From: Tessaracoccus aquimaris
GTDB taxonomy: Bacteria > Actinomycetota > Actinomycetes > Propionibacteriales > Propionibacteriaceae
DNA: 64,000 nucleotides
Assembly (NCBI RefSeq): GCF_001997345.1
Contig: NZ_CP019606.1
Location: 2,356,001-2,420,000 of the forward strand
Reading direction: 5' to 3'
Shown: positions 32,387 to 41,908 of the stretch, piece after piece
Numbering within the stretch: position 1 is the first letter of the stretch
How the letters are laid out: each line of letters begins with the position of its first letter
Program-made: the position numbers and the translations under genes
Notes under the pieces: model-generated
Databases searched by the model: none
The model's input: the letters and a program-made list of their open reading frames with translations, nothing else
Told to the model about the DNA's origin: nothing

Positions 32387-33553
32387 ATGACCGACTTCGA
32401 TTCCATCACCGACCAGTTGGCCGAACAGGCCATCGAGGTGCCCTCGTGGGCGTACGGCAACTCGGGGACCCGCTTCCGGGTCTTCACGACGCCCGGCACG
32501 CCCCGAACCGTCTTCGAGAAACTCGCAGACGCGGCCCAGGTGAACGCCTACACGGGTCTGGCGCCGAAGGTCGCGCTGCACTATCCCTGGGACAAGGTCG
32601 ACGACTGGAGCGAGGTCGTCGACTTTGCGGCCGAGGTCGGCGTCGGGCTCGGCACGGTCAACTCGAACACCTTCCAGGACGAGGACTACAAGTTCGGCAG
32701 CCTCGCCCACCACGACCCGGCCGTTAGGCAGAAGGCGATCGACCACCACCTCGAGTGCATCGAGATCATGGACAAGATCGGCTCACGCGACCTGAAGATC
32801 TGGCTCGCCGACGGCACCAACTACCCCGGGCAGGGCGACATCCGCCGCCGCCAGGACTGGCTCGCCGACTCGCTCGCCAAGATCTACGCCCACATCGGCC
32901 CCGAACAGCGCCTCGTGCTCGAGTACAAGTTCTTCGAGCCGTCGTTCTACCACACCGACGTCCCCGACTGGGGCACGTCGTACACGCAGGTCGCCGCGCT
33001 GGGTGAGCGCGCCGTCGTCTGCCTCGACACGGGCCATCACGCACCCGGCACCAACATCGAGTTCATCGTCGCCCAACTCCTGCGGCTCGGGAAGCTCGGC
33101 TCGTTCGACTTCAACTCGCGGTTCTACGCGGACGACGACCTGATCGTCGGCGCGGCCGACCCGTTCCAGTTGTTCCGGATCCTGTGGGAGGTGCGCCGCG
33201 GCGGCGGCTTCGAGAAGTCGACCGGCGTTGCCTTCATGCTGGATCAGTGCCACAACATCGAGGACAAGATCCCGGGCCAGATCCGCTCCGTCCTCAACGT
33301 GCAGGAGATGACGGCGCGGGCCCTGATGGTCGACGCCGACGCCCTCGAGGCCGCTCAACTGGCTGGCGATGTGCTCGGCGCCAACGAGATCCTGATGGAC
33401 GCGTTCTACACAGACGTCCGGCCGCAGCTCGCCCAATGGCGCGCGTCGCGCGGCTTCCCCGCCGACCCCATGAATGCCTTCGCGGACTCGGGCTACCTGG
33501 CCAGGATCGCCGAGGAGCGCGTCGGGGGCACGCAGGCCGGCTGGGGCGCCTGA
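32387..33553 (+). CDS. rhaI: L-rhamnose isomerase
   Basis: 388-residue TIM-barrel isomerase converting L-rhamnose to L-rhamnulose, of the type found in actinomycetes and Pseudomonas rather than E. coli RhaA. Supporting motifs: SWAYGNSGTRFRVF at the N-terminus, ALHYPWDKVDDW, the metal-site segments EYKFFEPSFYHTDVPDWGT and CLDTGHHAPGTNIE, and DFNSRFYADDDLIVG. ATG 32387 follows GGGAG at 5-6 nt; the GTG at 32381 overlaps that site. The kinase-aldolase gene starts 1 nt after its stop. Confidence 0.94.
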   Translation: MTDFDSITDQLAEQAIEVPSWAYGNSGTRFRVFTTPGTPRTVFEKLADAAQVNAYTGLAPKVALHYPWDKVDDWSEVVDFAAEVGVGLGTVNSNTFQDEDYKFGSLAHHDPAVRQKAIDHHLECIEIMDKIGSRDLKIWLADGTNYPGQGDIRRRQDWLADSLAKIYAHIGPEQRLVLEYKFFEPSFYHTDVPDWGTSYTQVAALGERAVVCLDTGHHAPGTNIEFIVAQLLRLGKLGSFDFNSRFYADDDLIVGAADPFQLFRILWEVRRGGGFEKSTGVAFMLDQCHNIEDKIPGQIRSVLNVQEMTARALMVDADALEAAQLAGDVLGANEILMDAFYTDVRPQLAQWRASRGFPADPMNAFADSGYLARIAEERVGGTQAGWGA

Positions 33554-33554
33554 G

Positions 33555-36119
33555 TTGCCCGCCTCGGTCATCGCGGTCGACCTTGGCGCGACGAGCGGCC
33601 GCGTCGTGCTGTGCACGCTGCGCGACGCCAGGATCGGCCTGACCGAGGTCCATCGCTTCTCCACCGCGGCCCGCCGCACTGACGACGGGCTGCGGCTCGA
33701 CGCGGGCGCGCTGCTGGCCGACGTCCAGGAGGGCATCGGTAAGGCGCTCGAGGCGGCGCCTGACGGGGTCGCCTCCGTGGGCATCGACTGCTGGGCCGTC
33801 GACTACGGGCTGCTGGGAGCCGACGGCCTGCTTGGCGACCCGTTCAACTACCGCGACGAGCGCACCACCCGCGGTAAGGCCGAGGTCGACCGGCTGATCT
33901 CCCCCGCCGAGTTGTACGCCCGCGTCGGGATCCAGGACAACGCCATCAATACCGTCAACCAACTGGCCGACGACAAGCTCGCGGGCAGGCTCGACGCGGC
34001 CGCTATGTTCCTGCTGCTGCCCGACCTGATCGGCTATTGGCTGACGGGTCGCGCGGTCGCCGAACGCACCAACGCGTCGACCACCTCGCTGCTGGACCCG
34101 GTCGGCCGCGGCTGGGACTGGCCGCTGATCGACCGGCTCGGGCTGCCGCGTCGGATCTTCCCGGAACTGGTCGACCCTGGCACCGTCGTCGGGCCGATCA
34201 CCGTCGGCCCCGCCGCAGGCATCCCCCTGATCGCGGTCGGCTCGCACGACACCGCATCCGCCGTGGTCGGCGCGCCGCTCACGGGGCCCTCCGACGCCTA
34301 CCTGTCGTCTGGCACCTGGTCGCTGATCGGCATGGAACTCGACGCGCCGATCCTCACCGAGGCCTCCCGCGCGTCGAACCTCACCAACGAGGCAGGCGTC
34401 GACGCCACCATCCGGTACCTCAAGAACGTGATGGGCATGTGGCTGCTGTCAGAGGCGCAGCGCACCTGGGCCGACCAAGGCCTCGCTACCTCGGTCGCCG
34501 ACCTGATCGCGGCGGCCGCCCAGATCGACGACGCGGTCCACTTCGACGCGACCGACCCCTCGCTGCTCCACCCAGGCGACATGCCCGGCCGGATCCGGGC
34601 GCTCGCGGGCGACGACCCGCGACTCGAGGATCCGGCGTTCCTGGCCCGCAGCATCTTCGAGTCACTCGCCGACGCCTACGCCGACACGCTCGCCGAACTC
34701 GAGGCCCTGACGGGAACCAGGCCCCGACGGCTCGTCGTGGTCGGCGGCGGCTCACACAACGCGCTCCTGAACCAACTGACGGCCGACCGCACCGGGCTGG
34801 AGGTCAGCGCGGGTCCCGCCGAGGCGACCGCGATCGGCAACGCACTCATCCAGGCCCGCGCCGTCGGCCTCGTCACGGGCACCCTCACCGACCTCAGAAG
34901 GATCGTCATGGCCTCCGCAGAACTGACCACCCACCTCCCGGACCCTAAGGCGGCCATCACCAGGCTCAGCAACGAGTTCGGCGCCGATCCCGCCTTCGTG
35001 CGCGCCGGGGGCGGCAACTCCTCGGCCAAGGTCGATGGCGTGATGTGGATCAAGCCGAGCGGCGTCTCGATGGCCGACATCTCCGCCGAGGACCTCGTCC
35101 CCCTCGACCTCGACGTCCTCAACGGATCGCTCGCGGCGCCCGACCCCGACCCGGCACTCGGCGACCCCGTCAACCACATCGCGGCCCTCGCCCGCCGCGA
35201 CGACGGCCCCCGCCGCCCGTCCGTTGAGATCCTCTTCCACGCGCTGATCCCCGACACCTACGTGCTGCACACGCACCCGCTGCTCATCAACGCCGTCACC
35301 TGCAACGAGGACGGGGTCGCGCTGACCCGTTCGCTGTTCGGCGACGACGTGCTGTGGGTCGAGTACGTGGACCCCGGCCTGCCGCTGGCCCGGCTCGTTA
35401 AGCAGCGCCGCGACGAGTTCACGGAGCGCACGGGCCAGGTTCCGCCGAAGGCGACCTTCCTGATGAACCACGGCCTGATCGTCGCGAGCGACGACCCGGA
35501 GGAGGTGCGCTCCATCAGCCGCGACATCCTTGCCAGGATCACCGACGCGCTGGCGCAGGCCCCCGCTACCGACGACGATCCGGCCGTTGCAGACGACGGC
35601 CGTTCGACGTCCGCCGAGACCCAGCGGGCCGCCGATGAGGGCCATCCCACTCGGGCCGTCTGGAGCGACGACCTGATCGCGCTCGCGGTCGCCTTCAAGG
35701 CGGCGGTCGGCGCCAGCCACGTAGCGCTCGACGGCGACGCTCTCGCGTCGACCTACCCCGCGACGGAGAGGGGCGGCGCCTACCTGTCGGCCGGGCCGCT
35801 GATCCCCGACCAGATCGTCTACTCCGGCTCCTTCCCCGTTGTGCTTCGGGCTGGCGAGCCGGTCGCCACGACGGTCGCCCGGTTCGCGGCCGAGCGTGGA
35901 TCGGCGCCGGTGATCGCCGTCGCGCCCGGGCTCGGCGTGATCGCCGCGGGCGATTCCGAGAAGTCGGCGACGACTGCCTTGGAGGTCTTCACGGACGCGC
36001 TGACGGTCGTCGAGGCGGCCAACCGGCTGGGCACGGTGCGCGCCATGGACGAGCGGGAGCGCTCCTTCATCGAGACGTGGGAGGCCGAGGCCTACCGCAA
36101 GCAGGTCGCCAACACCTGA
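33555..36119 (+). CDS. Fused rhamnulokinase and class II aldolase
   Basis: 854 residues if started at TTG 33555, one base after the rhaI stop. Residues 1-450 are a FGGY-type rhamnulokinase (AVDLGATSGRVVL, VGIDCWAVDYGLL, LSSGTWSLIG, VVVGGGSHN), phosphorylating L-rhamnulose. Residues about 452-854 form a class II (zinc) aldolase/adducin-like domain with the metal His pair HTHPLLINAVT and NHGLIVASD, likely to cleave rhamnulose-1-phosphate. No stop separates them; ATG 34909 at the junction (MASAELTTH) could also start a free aldolase. The unbroken frame argues for a bifunctional protein covering two consecutive steps. Confidence 0.88.
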   Translation: MPASVIAVDLGATSGRVVLCTLRDARIGLTEVHRFSTAARRTDDGLRLDAGALLADVQEGIGKALEAAPDGVASVGIDCWAVDYGLLGADGLLGDPFNYRDERTTRGKAEVDRLISPAELYARVGIQDNAINTVNQLADDKLAGRLDAAAMFLLLPDLIGYWLTGRAVAERTNASTTSLLDPVGRGWDWPLIDRLGLPRRIFPELVDPGTVVGPITVGPAAGIPLIAVGSHDTASAVVGAPLTGPSDAYLSSGTWSLIGMELDAPILTEASRASNLTNEAGVDATIRYLKNVMGMWLLSEAQRTWADQGLATSVADLIAAAAQIDDAVHFDATDPSLLHPGDMPGRIRALAGDDPRLEDPAFLARSIFESLADAYADTLAELEALTGTRPRRLVVVGGGSHNALLNQLTADRTGLEVSAGPAEATAIGNALIQARAVGLVTGTLTDLRRIVMASAELTTHLPDPKAAITRLSNEFGADPAFVRAGGGNSSAKVDGVMWIKPSGVSMADISAEDLVPLDLDVLNGSLAAPDPDPALGDPVNHIAALARRDDGPRRPSVEILFHALIPDTYVLHTHPLLINAVTCNEDGVALTRSLFGDDVLWVEYVDPGLPLARLVKQRRDEFTERTGQVPPKATFLMNHGLIVASDDPEEVRSISRDILARITDALAQAPATDDDPAVADDGRSTSAETQRAADEGHPTRAVWSDDLIALAVAFKAAVGASHVALDGDALASTYPATERGGAYLSAGPLIPDQIVYSGSFPVVLRAGEPVATTVARFAAERGSAPVIAVAPGLGVIAAGDSEKSATTALEVFTDALTVVEAANRLGTVRAMDERERSFIETWEAEAYRKQVANT

Positions 36120-36873
36120 CGCGCACTGGATAACGGAGCGGTCACGAGGTTTCGACCGATGCCGGCCGCCGACCGCGGGTTGAGCCACGCCACCGCCGGT
36201 TGAGCCGCGCCTAGGCGCGCAGCGCCGCAGCGCCCGCCGACCGTGGGTTGAGCCGCGCCAAGGCGCGAAGCGCCGCAGCTCGCGTCGAAACCAACCACCA
36301 GCGACAGGCCTACCCGACCACAATCGGACCCCTCGACAAGCTCGGGGAACGAGGTCGCTGCGAACCTCACCAGGTTTCGACCGATGTCGACCGCTCCGCG
36401 CCCAACATGGCTCAACCAGCACGCCGCGGGTTGAGCCGCGCCTAGGCGCGCAGCGCCGCGACGCGCGTCGAAACCAACTTCCGCCCGCGCAGAGACCCGA
36501 CCCTAGACCCTGGACGCCTCGCGAGGGTTTCGACCGATGTCGGCCGCTCCGCGCCCGACATGGCTCAACCAACGGCTCCAAGGCGCGAAGCGCCGCAGCG
36601 CCCGCCGACCGCGGGTTGAGCCGCGCCAAGGCGCGAAGCGCCGCAACGCGCGTCGAAACCAACTCCCGCCCGCGCGCAGAGCCGACCTCAATCGGACCCC
36701 TCGACAAACTCGGGGAACGGGGTCCCTGCGAACCGCACGAGGTCTCGACCGATGCCAGCCGCTCCGCGCCTGCCATGGCTCAACCAGCGCCTGCCCGGCC
36801 TGCCCATCCAGCCCGAAGATGCGCAAGGCGGTGGAGACCGCATCGGTCTCCACCGCCCCTCCGTCCCCCGGTC
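36120..36873. repeat. 754-bp intergenic block of hairpin repeat family 2
   Basis: No gene is supported. Units GGTNTCGACCGATG ... CATGGCTCAACCA occur at about 36148 (without the right end), 36373, 36525 and 36740. They are interleaved with repeats of GGTTGAGCCGCGCC plus GGCGCGAAGCGCCGCA (36179, 36196, 36245, 36430, 36615) and a CCCCTCGACAAGCTCGGGG-like palindrome (36330, 36699). Open frames here are translated repeat. Confidence 0.75.
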
Positions 36874-39278
36874 TCAGTCGACGGCCAGAGCCTCCGTCGG
36901 TGTCGCGTTCGCTGCCCGGCGTCCCGGCAGGATCGACGCGAGGATCGCCGCCAGGAGGCACACCCCGATCAGGCCAGCGGTGTAGAGCCAGTCGAGGGAG
37001 AACTTCAGCGCGATGTCCTCCGACGGCATCATCCTGAGAGTGCTGTCCACGCCCAACCAGCCGAAGAACATGCCTGCGGCCAGGCCGATCACCGTGCCGA
37101 TCGCGACCAGCGCTACCGCCTCGATCAGCAGCATCACCCGCAAGCTGGCCCGCTGCATGCCCAGCGCCCGCAGCAGGGCCGACTCGCGTTGCCGCTCCAG
37201 GACCGAGAGCCCCAACGTGTTCCCGACCCCGACGAGCGCGATGAGCACCGCGACGCCTAACAGCGCCGTCATGGCGATCAGCAGCACGCCCAGGATCTGG
37301 CCGAGCATGCCTGCGAACACAGCGCCGCTGCCGTCGGTCAGGGCATCCGGGTAGTCACTCAGGATCGTCAGCACGGAGTTCAGGGTTCCCGTCGAACTGC
37401 GGTCGTGGAACTGAACCCAGACGCCGGTCGCGGCGGGATCCGCGGAGATCCTGGAGTACGTCGCTGGCGAGACCATGGCCTGCCCGAGGCTCACGCCCTC
37501 GCTCTCCTTCACCGTCAACGTGAGCGCGCCGTCAGACGTGGGAACCTCGATGCTGCCGGAGTCGACCGGCTCGAAGGGCGACACCAGGACGGTGCCGTCG
37601 GTGGGGCTCTGCGACGTGGGCGCCTTCAGCCCGAGCCCGCCGAACGCGTCGGCGGGGCGAAGAAGTCCAGCATCGCCGCCCCGACCTCGATCCGCTTCGA
37701 GTCCACCTCGGTGACCTTGGAGACACCCCCGACGGCCTCGATCCTGCCGACCAGGTCGGCGGGCACGGATCCCTGGACCGGGAACGCGACGGCGACGTCG
37801 ACGGGATAGCGCTCGTTGATGTAGGCCATGCCCGAGGATCGGGCGGTGGCCAGCGCGACCTGGAGCGTCACGATCAGGCCGACCGCGAGCATCAGCGCCG
37901 TGGCCGTCGACGCGGCGCGGCGAGGGTTGCGCGCCGCGTTCGTCAGTGCCAAACGCGCGGTCGGCCCAGAAGAGCCGAACAGTCGCGCGCAGAGCCGCAA
38001 CAGCGGGGCGATGTACAGCGGGGCGGCGATCAGCACTGCGAGCGTCAACGCCACTCCTGCGAGGATGGCCCACAGCAGTCCGAGATCGGTGTCGGTGCGG
38101 CTGACCACGACGAGGCCGATCCCGGCGACGGCCGCCAGGCTGCAGACGACGATCCGCGCGATGCTCGCCCTGCGCGCCTCCGCCGCCGTCGGCACGACCT
38201 GGAGGGCCTCGAGCGGCTTGACGCCTGCGGCCCTCAGGGACGGTGCGACCGCCGCGAAGACGGTCGCAATTACGCCCGCCGCCCAGGCGATCAGCAACTC
38301 GACCGGCTCAACCGTGATCCCGAAGAAGTTCGACCCCGTCACCGCACCGCCGATCCAGGCGACCAGGAATCCGATGCCCAGGCCGATCAGCGAGCCCACC
38401 GCGCCGAGCAGGAAGGACTCGGCGAGCAGCCGCTTCGTGACCTGGCCGGGCGTCGCGCCGATGGCCCGCAGCAACGCCAATTGCCTGCGCCGTTGCGTCG
38501 CGAGGATCGTGAACGTGTTGGCGATGGTGATGGCGCCGACCAGCAGCGCGATGGCGCCGAAGCCGTAGAGCAGGTTCTTGAACACGTCGAAGCCGTTGGT
38601 GACCTCGATCAGTGATGCCTCCCGCACGTCGGCGGCCCGTTCGACCTTCGCCACATCCGCCATGCCCTCGAGCGCCGTGACGACCGTCGCCTCGTCAGCG
38701 CCGGGGGCGAGTGTGACGGCGACCTGGGTGGCGAAGGTGAGGTCGTCGGGGGTGCCGGTGTAGCCGGTGACGCCCCACAGCGACGCGGGGTCGTTGGTCT
38801 CGCCGACGACGAGCACGTCCGCCGCCCCATCGTCGCCGAGGGTGTCGCCGACCTTGGCCTTGAGGGTGCTCAGCGCGTCAGCGGAGAGGGCCACCTCGCC
38901 CGGCTTCTCGGGGAGTCGGCCGTCGACGACGTGCGACCACCTGAGCGGCTCCGGGGGAAGCTGGTAGAGCGAGGCCATCACGGAGGCCCCGTCCTTGCTG
39001 AGGAAGCGGCCCTGCCCCAGCGGCACCGGCGCAGCGGACTCGACTCCGGACACGCCTGCGGCTGCCTCTGCCGCGGTGGCGGTCCTGCCCTCCGCCGTCG
39101 TGACGACGAGGTCGGCCTTGCTGATCGGCAGCGCGAACAGCCCTCCCATCGCGGTGCGCTGGCTGTTGACGAACACCGAGATGGCGGAGATGAAACCGAC
39201 GCTGATCGCGATGGCGATCAGGGTGGCGACGAAGCGGCCTGGGTGGAGCCTCAGCTCACTGAAGGCTTGACGCCACAT
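36874..39278 (-). CDS. ABC exporter permease (FtsX/MacB type), frameshifted
   Basis: About 800-residue membrane subunit of an export or lipoprotein-type ABC system. It begins MWRQAFSELRLHPGRFVATL with a first membrane helix. A large extracytoplasmic region and two FtsX core blocks follow (…ITIANTFTILATQRRRQLALLRAIGATPGQV… and …VGVGNTLGLSVLERQRESALLRALGMQRA…). The frame breaks at GGGG 37654-37657, between DFFAP and ADAFGGLGLKAP, where one extra base rejoins the halves. Its ATG overlaps the stop of the ATPase gene by 1 nt (TGATG). Substrate unknown. Confidence 0.88.
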
Positions 39279-40021
39279 CAGGCCACCACCGCTCCAAGCA
39301 GCGAGAGCATCGTCTCAGCGGTGGGGTCGGCGACATCCTGGACGATGCGTCCGTCCAGCAGCATCAGCGCCCGGTCGGCGTATCCGGCCGCCTTGGGATC
39401 GTGGGTGACCATGATGATGGTGCGACCCTGGTCACGGGCGCAGGACTGCAGGTACTCCAGCAGGGCAGTCCCGGTGCGCTGGTCGAGCGCCCCGGTTGGT
39501 TCGTCGGCGAAAATCACCTCCGGCTGGGTGACGAGGGCCCGCGCGATGGCGACGCGCTGCTGCTGGCCGCCGGAGAGCTGGCTCGGACGGTGCGTGAGGC
39601 GGTCGGCGATGCCAAGGGACGAGACCACCTGGTCGAGCAGTTGCCTGTCGACCTTCCGGCCTGCGAGTTCGAGGGGCAGCACGATGTTCTGCTCGGCGGT
39701 CAGGGTCGGAAGCAGGTTGAACGACTGGAAGACGAAGCCGATCTTGTCGCGCCGCACCCGCGTGACGGTCTTCTCGGGAAGCAGCGCGATGTTGTCGGTT
39801 CCGATGAACACGCCGCCGCTGGTGGGCCTGTCGAGGCCCGCCATGCAGTGCATCAGCGTCGACTTGCCCGAACCTGAGGGCCCCATGATGGCGGTGAAGC
39901 TGCCGCGCTCGATCGCGACCGACACGTCGTCCACCGCAACCACCGGTGTCTCGCCCGTGGTGTAGACCTTGGTCAGATGGTCCGTGCCGCAGGCGGGAAC
40001 CTGGTTCGGGTAGTTGGTCAT
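39278..40021 (-). CDS. ABC transporter ATPase (LolD/MacB type)
   Basis: 247-residue ATPase driving the permease encoded directly downstream. Walker A GPSGSGKST, Q-loop FVFQSFNLLPTL, signature LSGGQQQRVAIARAL, Walker B VIFADEPTGALD and H-loop MVTHDPKAAGYADR are all present. ATG 40021 (MTNYPNQVPACG) follows AGGAAGG; the longer frame upstream overlaps the divergent mntH promoter and is rejected. Confidence 0.95.
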   Translation of the reverse strand: MTNYPNQVPACGTDHLTKVYTTGETPVVAVDDVSVAIERGSFTAIMGPSGSGKSTLMHCMAGLDRPTSGGVFIGTDNIALLPEKTVTRVRRDKIGFVFQSFNLLPTLTAEQNIVLPLELAGRKVDRQLLDQVVSSLGIADRLTHRPSQLSGGQQQRVAIARALVTQPEVIFADEPTGALDQRTGTALLEYLQSCARDQGRTIIMVTHDPKAAGYADRALMLLDGRIVQDVADPTAETMLSLLGAVVA

Positions 40022-40132
40022 GCTCGTCCTTCCTGACGCTAGTTCCTCGAACCTAACCGGCGGCGCGGCCGTGGCGGATCGGCTGGTCGTCACCAATGTC
40101 GGGCCGCGGATGAGACTCCGGTCGGAGCGGTA

Positions 40133-40164
40133 TTGGACTGGGGAGGGGTACGGCCCCCTAATAT
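40133..40164 (+). promoter_or_regulatory. Probable leaderless promoter of the NRAMP gene
   Basis: TAATAT at 40159-40164 with TTGGAC at 40133-40138 (20-bp spacing, slightly long). The -10 ends 8 nt before the ATG and no Shine-Dalgarno is seen, so transcription would start at or within 2 nt of the start codon. Confidence 0.6.
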
Positions 40165-40172
40165 CGGGCAAC

Positions 40173-41375
40173 ATGCAGCGACGAACCATCACCCTCCTTG
40201 GGCCCGCCTTCGTCGCAGCCCTGGCTTACGTCGACCCGGGAAACGTCGCCGCCAACCTCAGCGCCGGCGCCCAGTACGGCTACCTGCTGGTGTGGGCGCT
40301 CGTGCTCGCCTGCCTGATGGCGATGCTGGTGCAGTACCTGTCGGCCAAGCTCGGCGTCGTGACGGGACAGTCGCTGAGCGCCCTGATCCGCGACTTCCTG
40401 GACTCGCGCCGACACCGCGGTGTGTGGCGCGTGCTGTACGCGGCGCAGGCCGTCGCGGTGGCGATCGCGACCGACCTCGCCGAGGTCGTCGGCGGGGCGA
40501 TCGCGCTGAACCTGCTCTTCGGGCTGCCGCTGTGGCTCGGCGCGATCATCGTCGGCGGCGTCGCCATCGCGTCTCTGCACTGGATGAGGGCCCGCGGCGA
40601 ACACTTCTTCGAGATCCTGATGGCGGCCGTCCTCGCCGTGATCGCGATCGGCTTCCTGGCCACCTTGTTCTGGCTGCCGCCCGACCCCGTCGACGTGCTC
40701 GGAGGCATGCTTCCGCGGTTCACCGACGCCGGATCGGTGCAGTTGGCCGCCGCGATGCTCGGCGCGACCGTGATGCCGCACGCGATCTACCTGCACTCCG
40801 AACTGGCCAAACTTCGCCACAACGACTCAGGCGAGACCGTCGAGCGACTGCTGAAGGTGCAGCGCATCGACGTCGCGGTCGCGCTGACGATCGCCGCGGC
40901 CGTCAACGTGTCGATGCTGCTGTTCGCCGCTGCGGGCCTGCGCGGCGCGTCGATCGACTCGATCGAGGGCGCCTACGCCCAGATCGACCAACTCGTCGGA
41001 GCCCTTCCGGCGACGGTGTTCGCGATCGGCCTGCTGGTCTCCGGGCTTGGCTCCGCCATCGTCGGCACCGACGCGGGCGCTGGCATGGTGCGCGACTTCG
41101 TCTCCCCGAGGATCACCCCGACGGTGCGGCGGCTGATCACCCTGGTGCCCGCCGTGGTGGTGCTCGTCGCTGGGCTGCACCCGACTCAGGCGTTGGTGCA
41201 GTCGCAGTTGGTGCTGAGCTTCGGCATCGCGTTTGCGCTGATCCCCCTGGTGCTGCTGACGTCAAGCCGCGGCGTGATGGGAGAGCACCGCAGCAAGCGC
41301 CTCGTCTCCGGCGTCGCATGGGTGGTCGTCGCCTCGGTGATCGCGCTGAACGTCGCCGTCCTCGCCACCGCCTGA
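40173..41375 (+). CDS. mntH: NRAMP-family Mn2+/Fe2+ transporter
   Basis: 400-residue proton-coupled divalent metal importer with about 11 membrane helices. Metal-site motifs are intact: DPGN in helix 1 (AALAYVDPGNVAANL) and MPH in helix 6 (LGATVMPHAIYLHS), plus the family loop GTDAGAGMVRDF. ATG 40173 is chosen because homologues begin a few residues before the first helix and the promoter lies immediately upstream. No MntR or Fur site was recognised. The Mn link is notable given the Mn/Fe-type ribonucleotide reductase 10 kb away. Confidence 0.93.
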   Translation: MQRRTITLLGPAFVAALAYVDPGNVAANLSAGAQYGYLLVWALVLACLMAMLVQYLSAKLGVVTGQSLSALIRDFLDSRRHRGVWRVLYAAQAVAVAIATDLAEVVGGAIALNLLFGLPLWLGAIIVGGVAIASLHWMRARGEHFFEILMAAVLAVIAIGFLATLFWLPPDPVDVLGGMLPRFTDAGSVQLAAAMLGATVMPHAIYLHSELAKLRHNDSGETVERLLKVQRIDVAVALTIAAAVNVSMLLFAAAGLRGASIDSIEGAYAQIDQLVGALPATVFAIGLLVSGLGSAIVGTDAGAGMVRDFVSPRITPTVRRLITLVPAVVVLVAGLHPTQALVQSQLVLSFGIAFALIPLVLLTSSRGVMGEHRSKRLVSGVAWVVVASVIALNVAVLATA

Positions 41376-41410
41376 GGTTCCCCGCATGGGGACCTGGGCT
41401 GGGTCCGGCG

Positions 41411-41490
41411 TTGAGCATGTTCGGCTGCTCGTTCTCGCAGCCGCCTCGTTTGAACGTTCAGATCGACAACGGGTTACCAAACATGCTCAA
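41411..41490 (+). repeat. 80-bp palindromic element, copy E
   Basis: TTGAGCATGTTCGG / TTACCAAACATGCTCAA arms, exactly 80 bp, with TTGAACGTTCA at its centre, a smaller palindrome shared with copies G and H. Lies between mntH and the DUF6457 gene. Confidence 0.9.
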
Positions 41491-41620
41491 CCGCATCCCC
41501 CGCACCGCTCCCCGGTGCGCCCCAGTTGGCGTTGGTGCCCTGGCCCGACTGCGCCCGTCCGTGCGTGGCTGGCCCGAAGCGGCATGTGCCACGATGGTGC
41601 GACAAGGGCTGGAGGACACC

Positions 41621-41872
41621 ATGGCGCGACCTGACGACGACCACGAACTGTGGAGACGCTGGATCACCTTGGCCGCCGGCGAGCTTGGCCTCTCCCCCGA
41701 CGACGTCCCCGTCGACGACCTGCTCCGGCTCACCGCCGTGATCGCGCACGGCGTCGACCGCCCGATGGCACCAGTGTCGGCCTTCCTCGTCGGCCTCGCG
41801 ATGGGTCGCGGCGCCGACCGTGAAGAAGCCATCAAAAAGCTGACCGGGCTGGCCCAGGAGTTCGCCTCCTGA
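41621..41872 (+). CDS. DUF6457 domain protein
   Basis: 83-residue small protein. Pattern WRRWITLAAGELGLSPDDVPVDDLLRLTAVIAHGVDRPMAPVSAFLVGLAMGR matches the DUF6457 family (paired helices, conserved HGVxRPxAPVSxFLVGLAxGR). ATG 41621 has GGAGG 5 nt upstream. Related proteins are often found near molybdenum cofactor genes, but none are here; role unknown. Confidence 0.8.
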   Translation: MARPDDDHELWRRWITLAAGELGLSPDDVPVDDLLRLTAVIAHGVDRPMAPVSAFLVGLAMGRGADREEAIKKLTGLAQEFAS

Positions 41873-41908
41873 ACCAGCCCGGCCTGAACCAGCCTGGCAA
41901 CGGTTACG

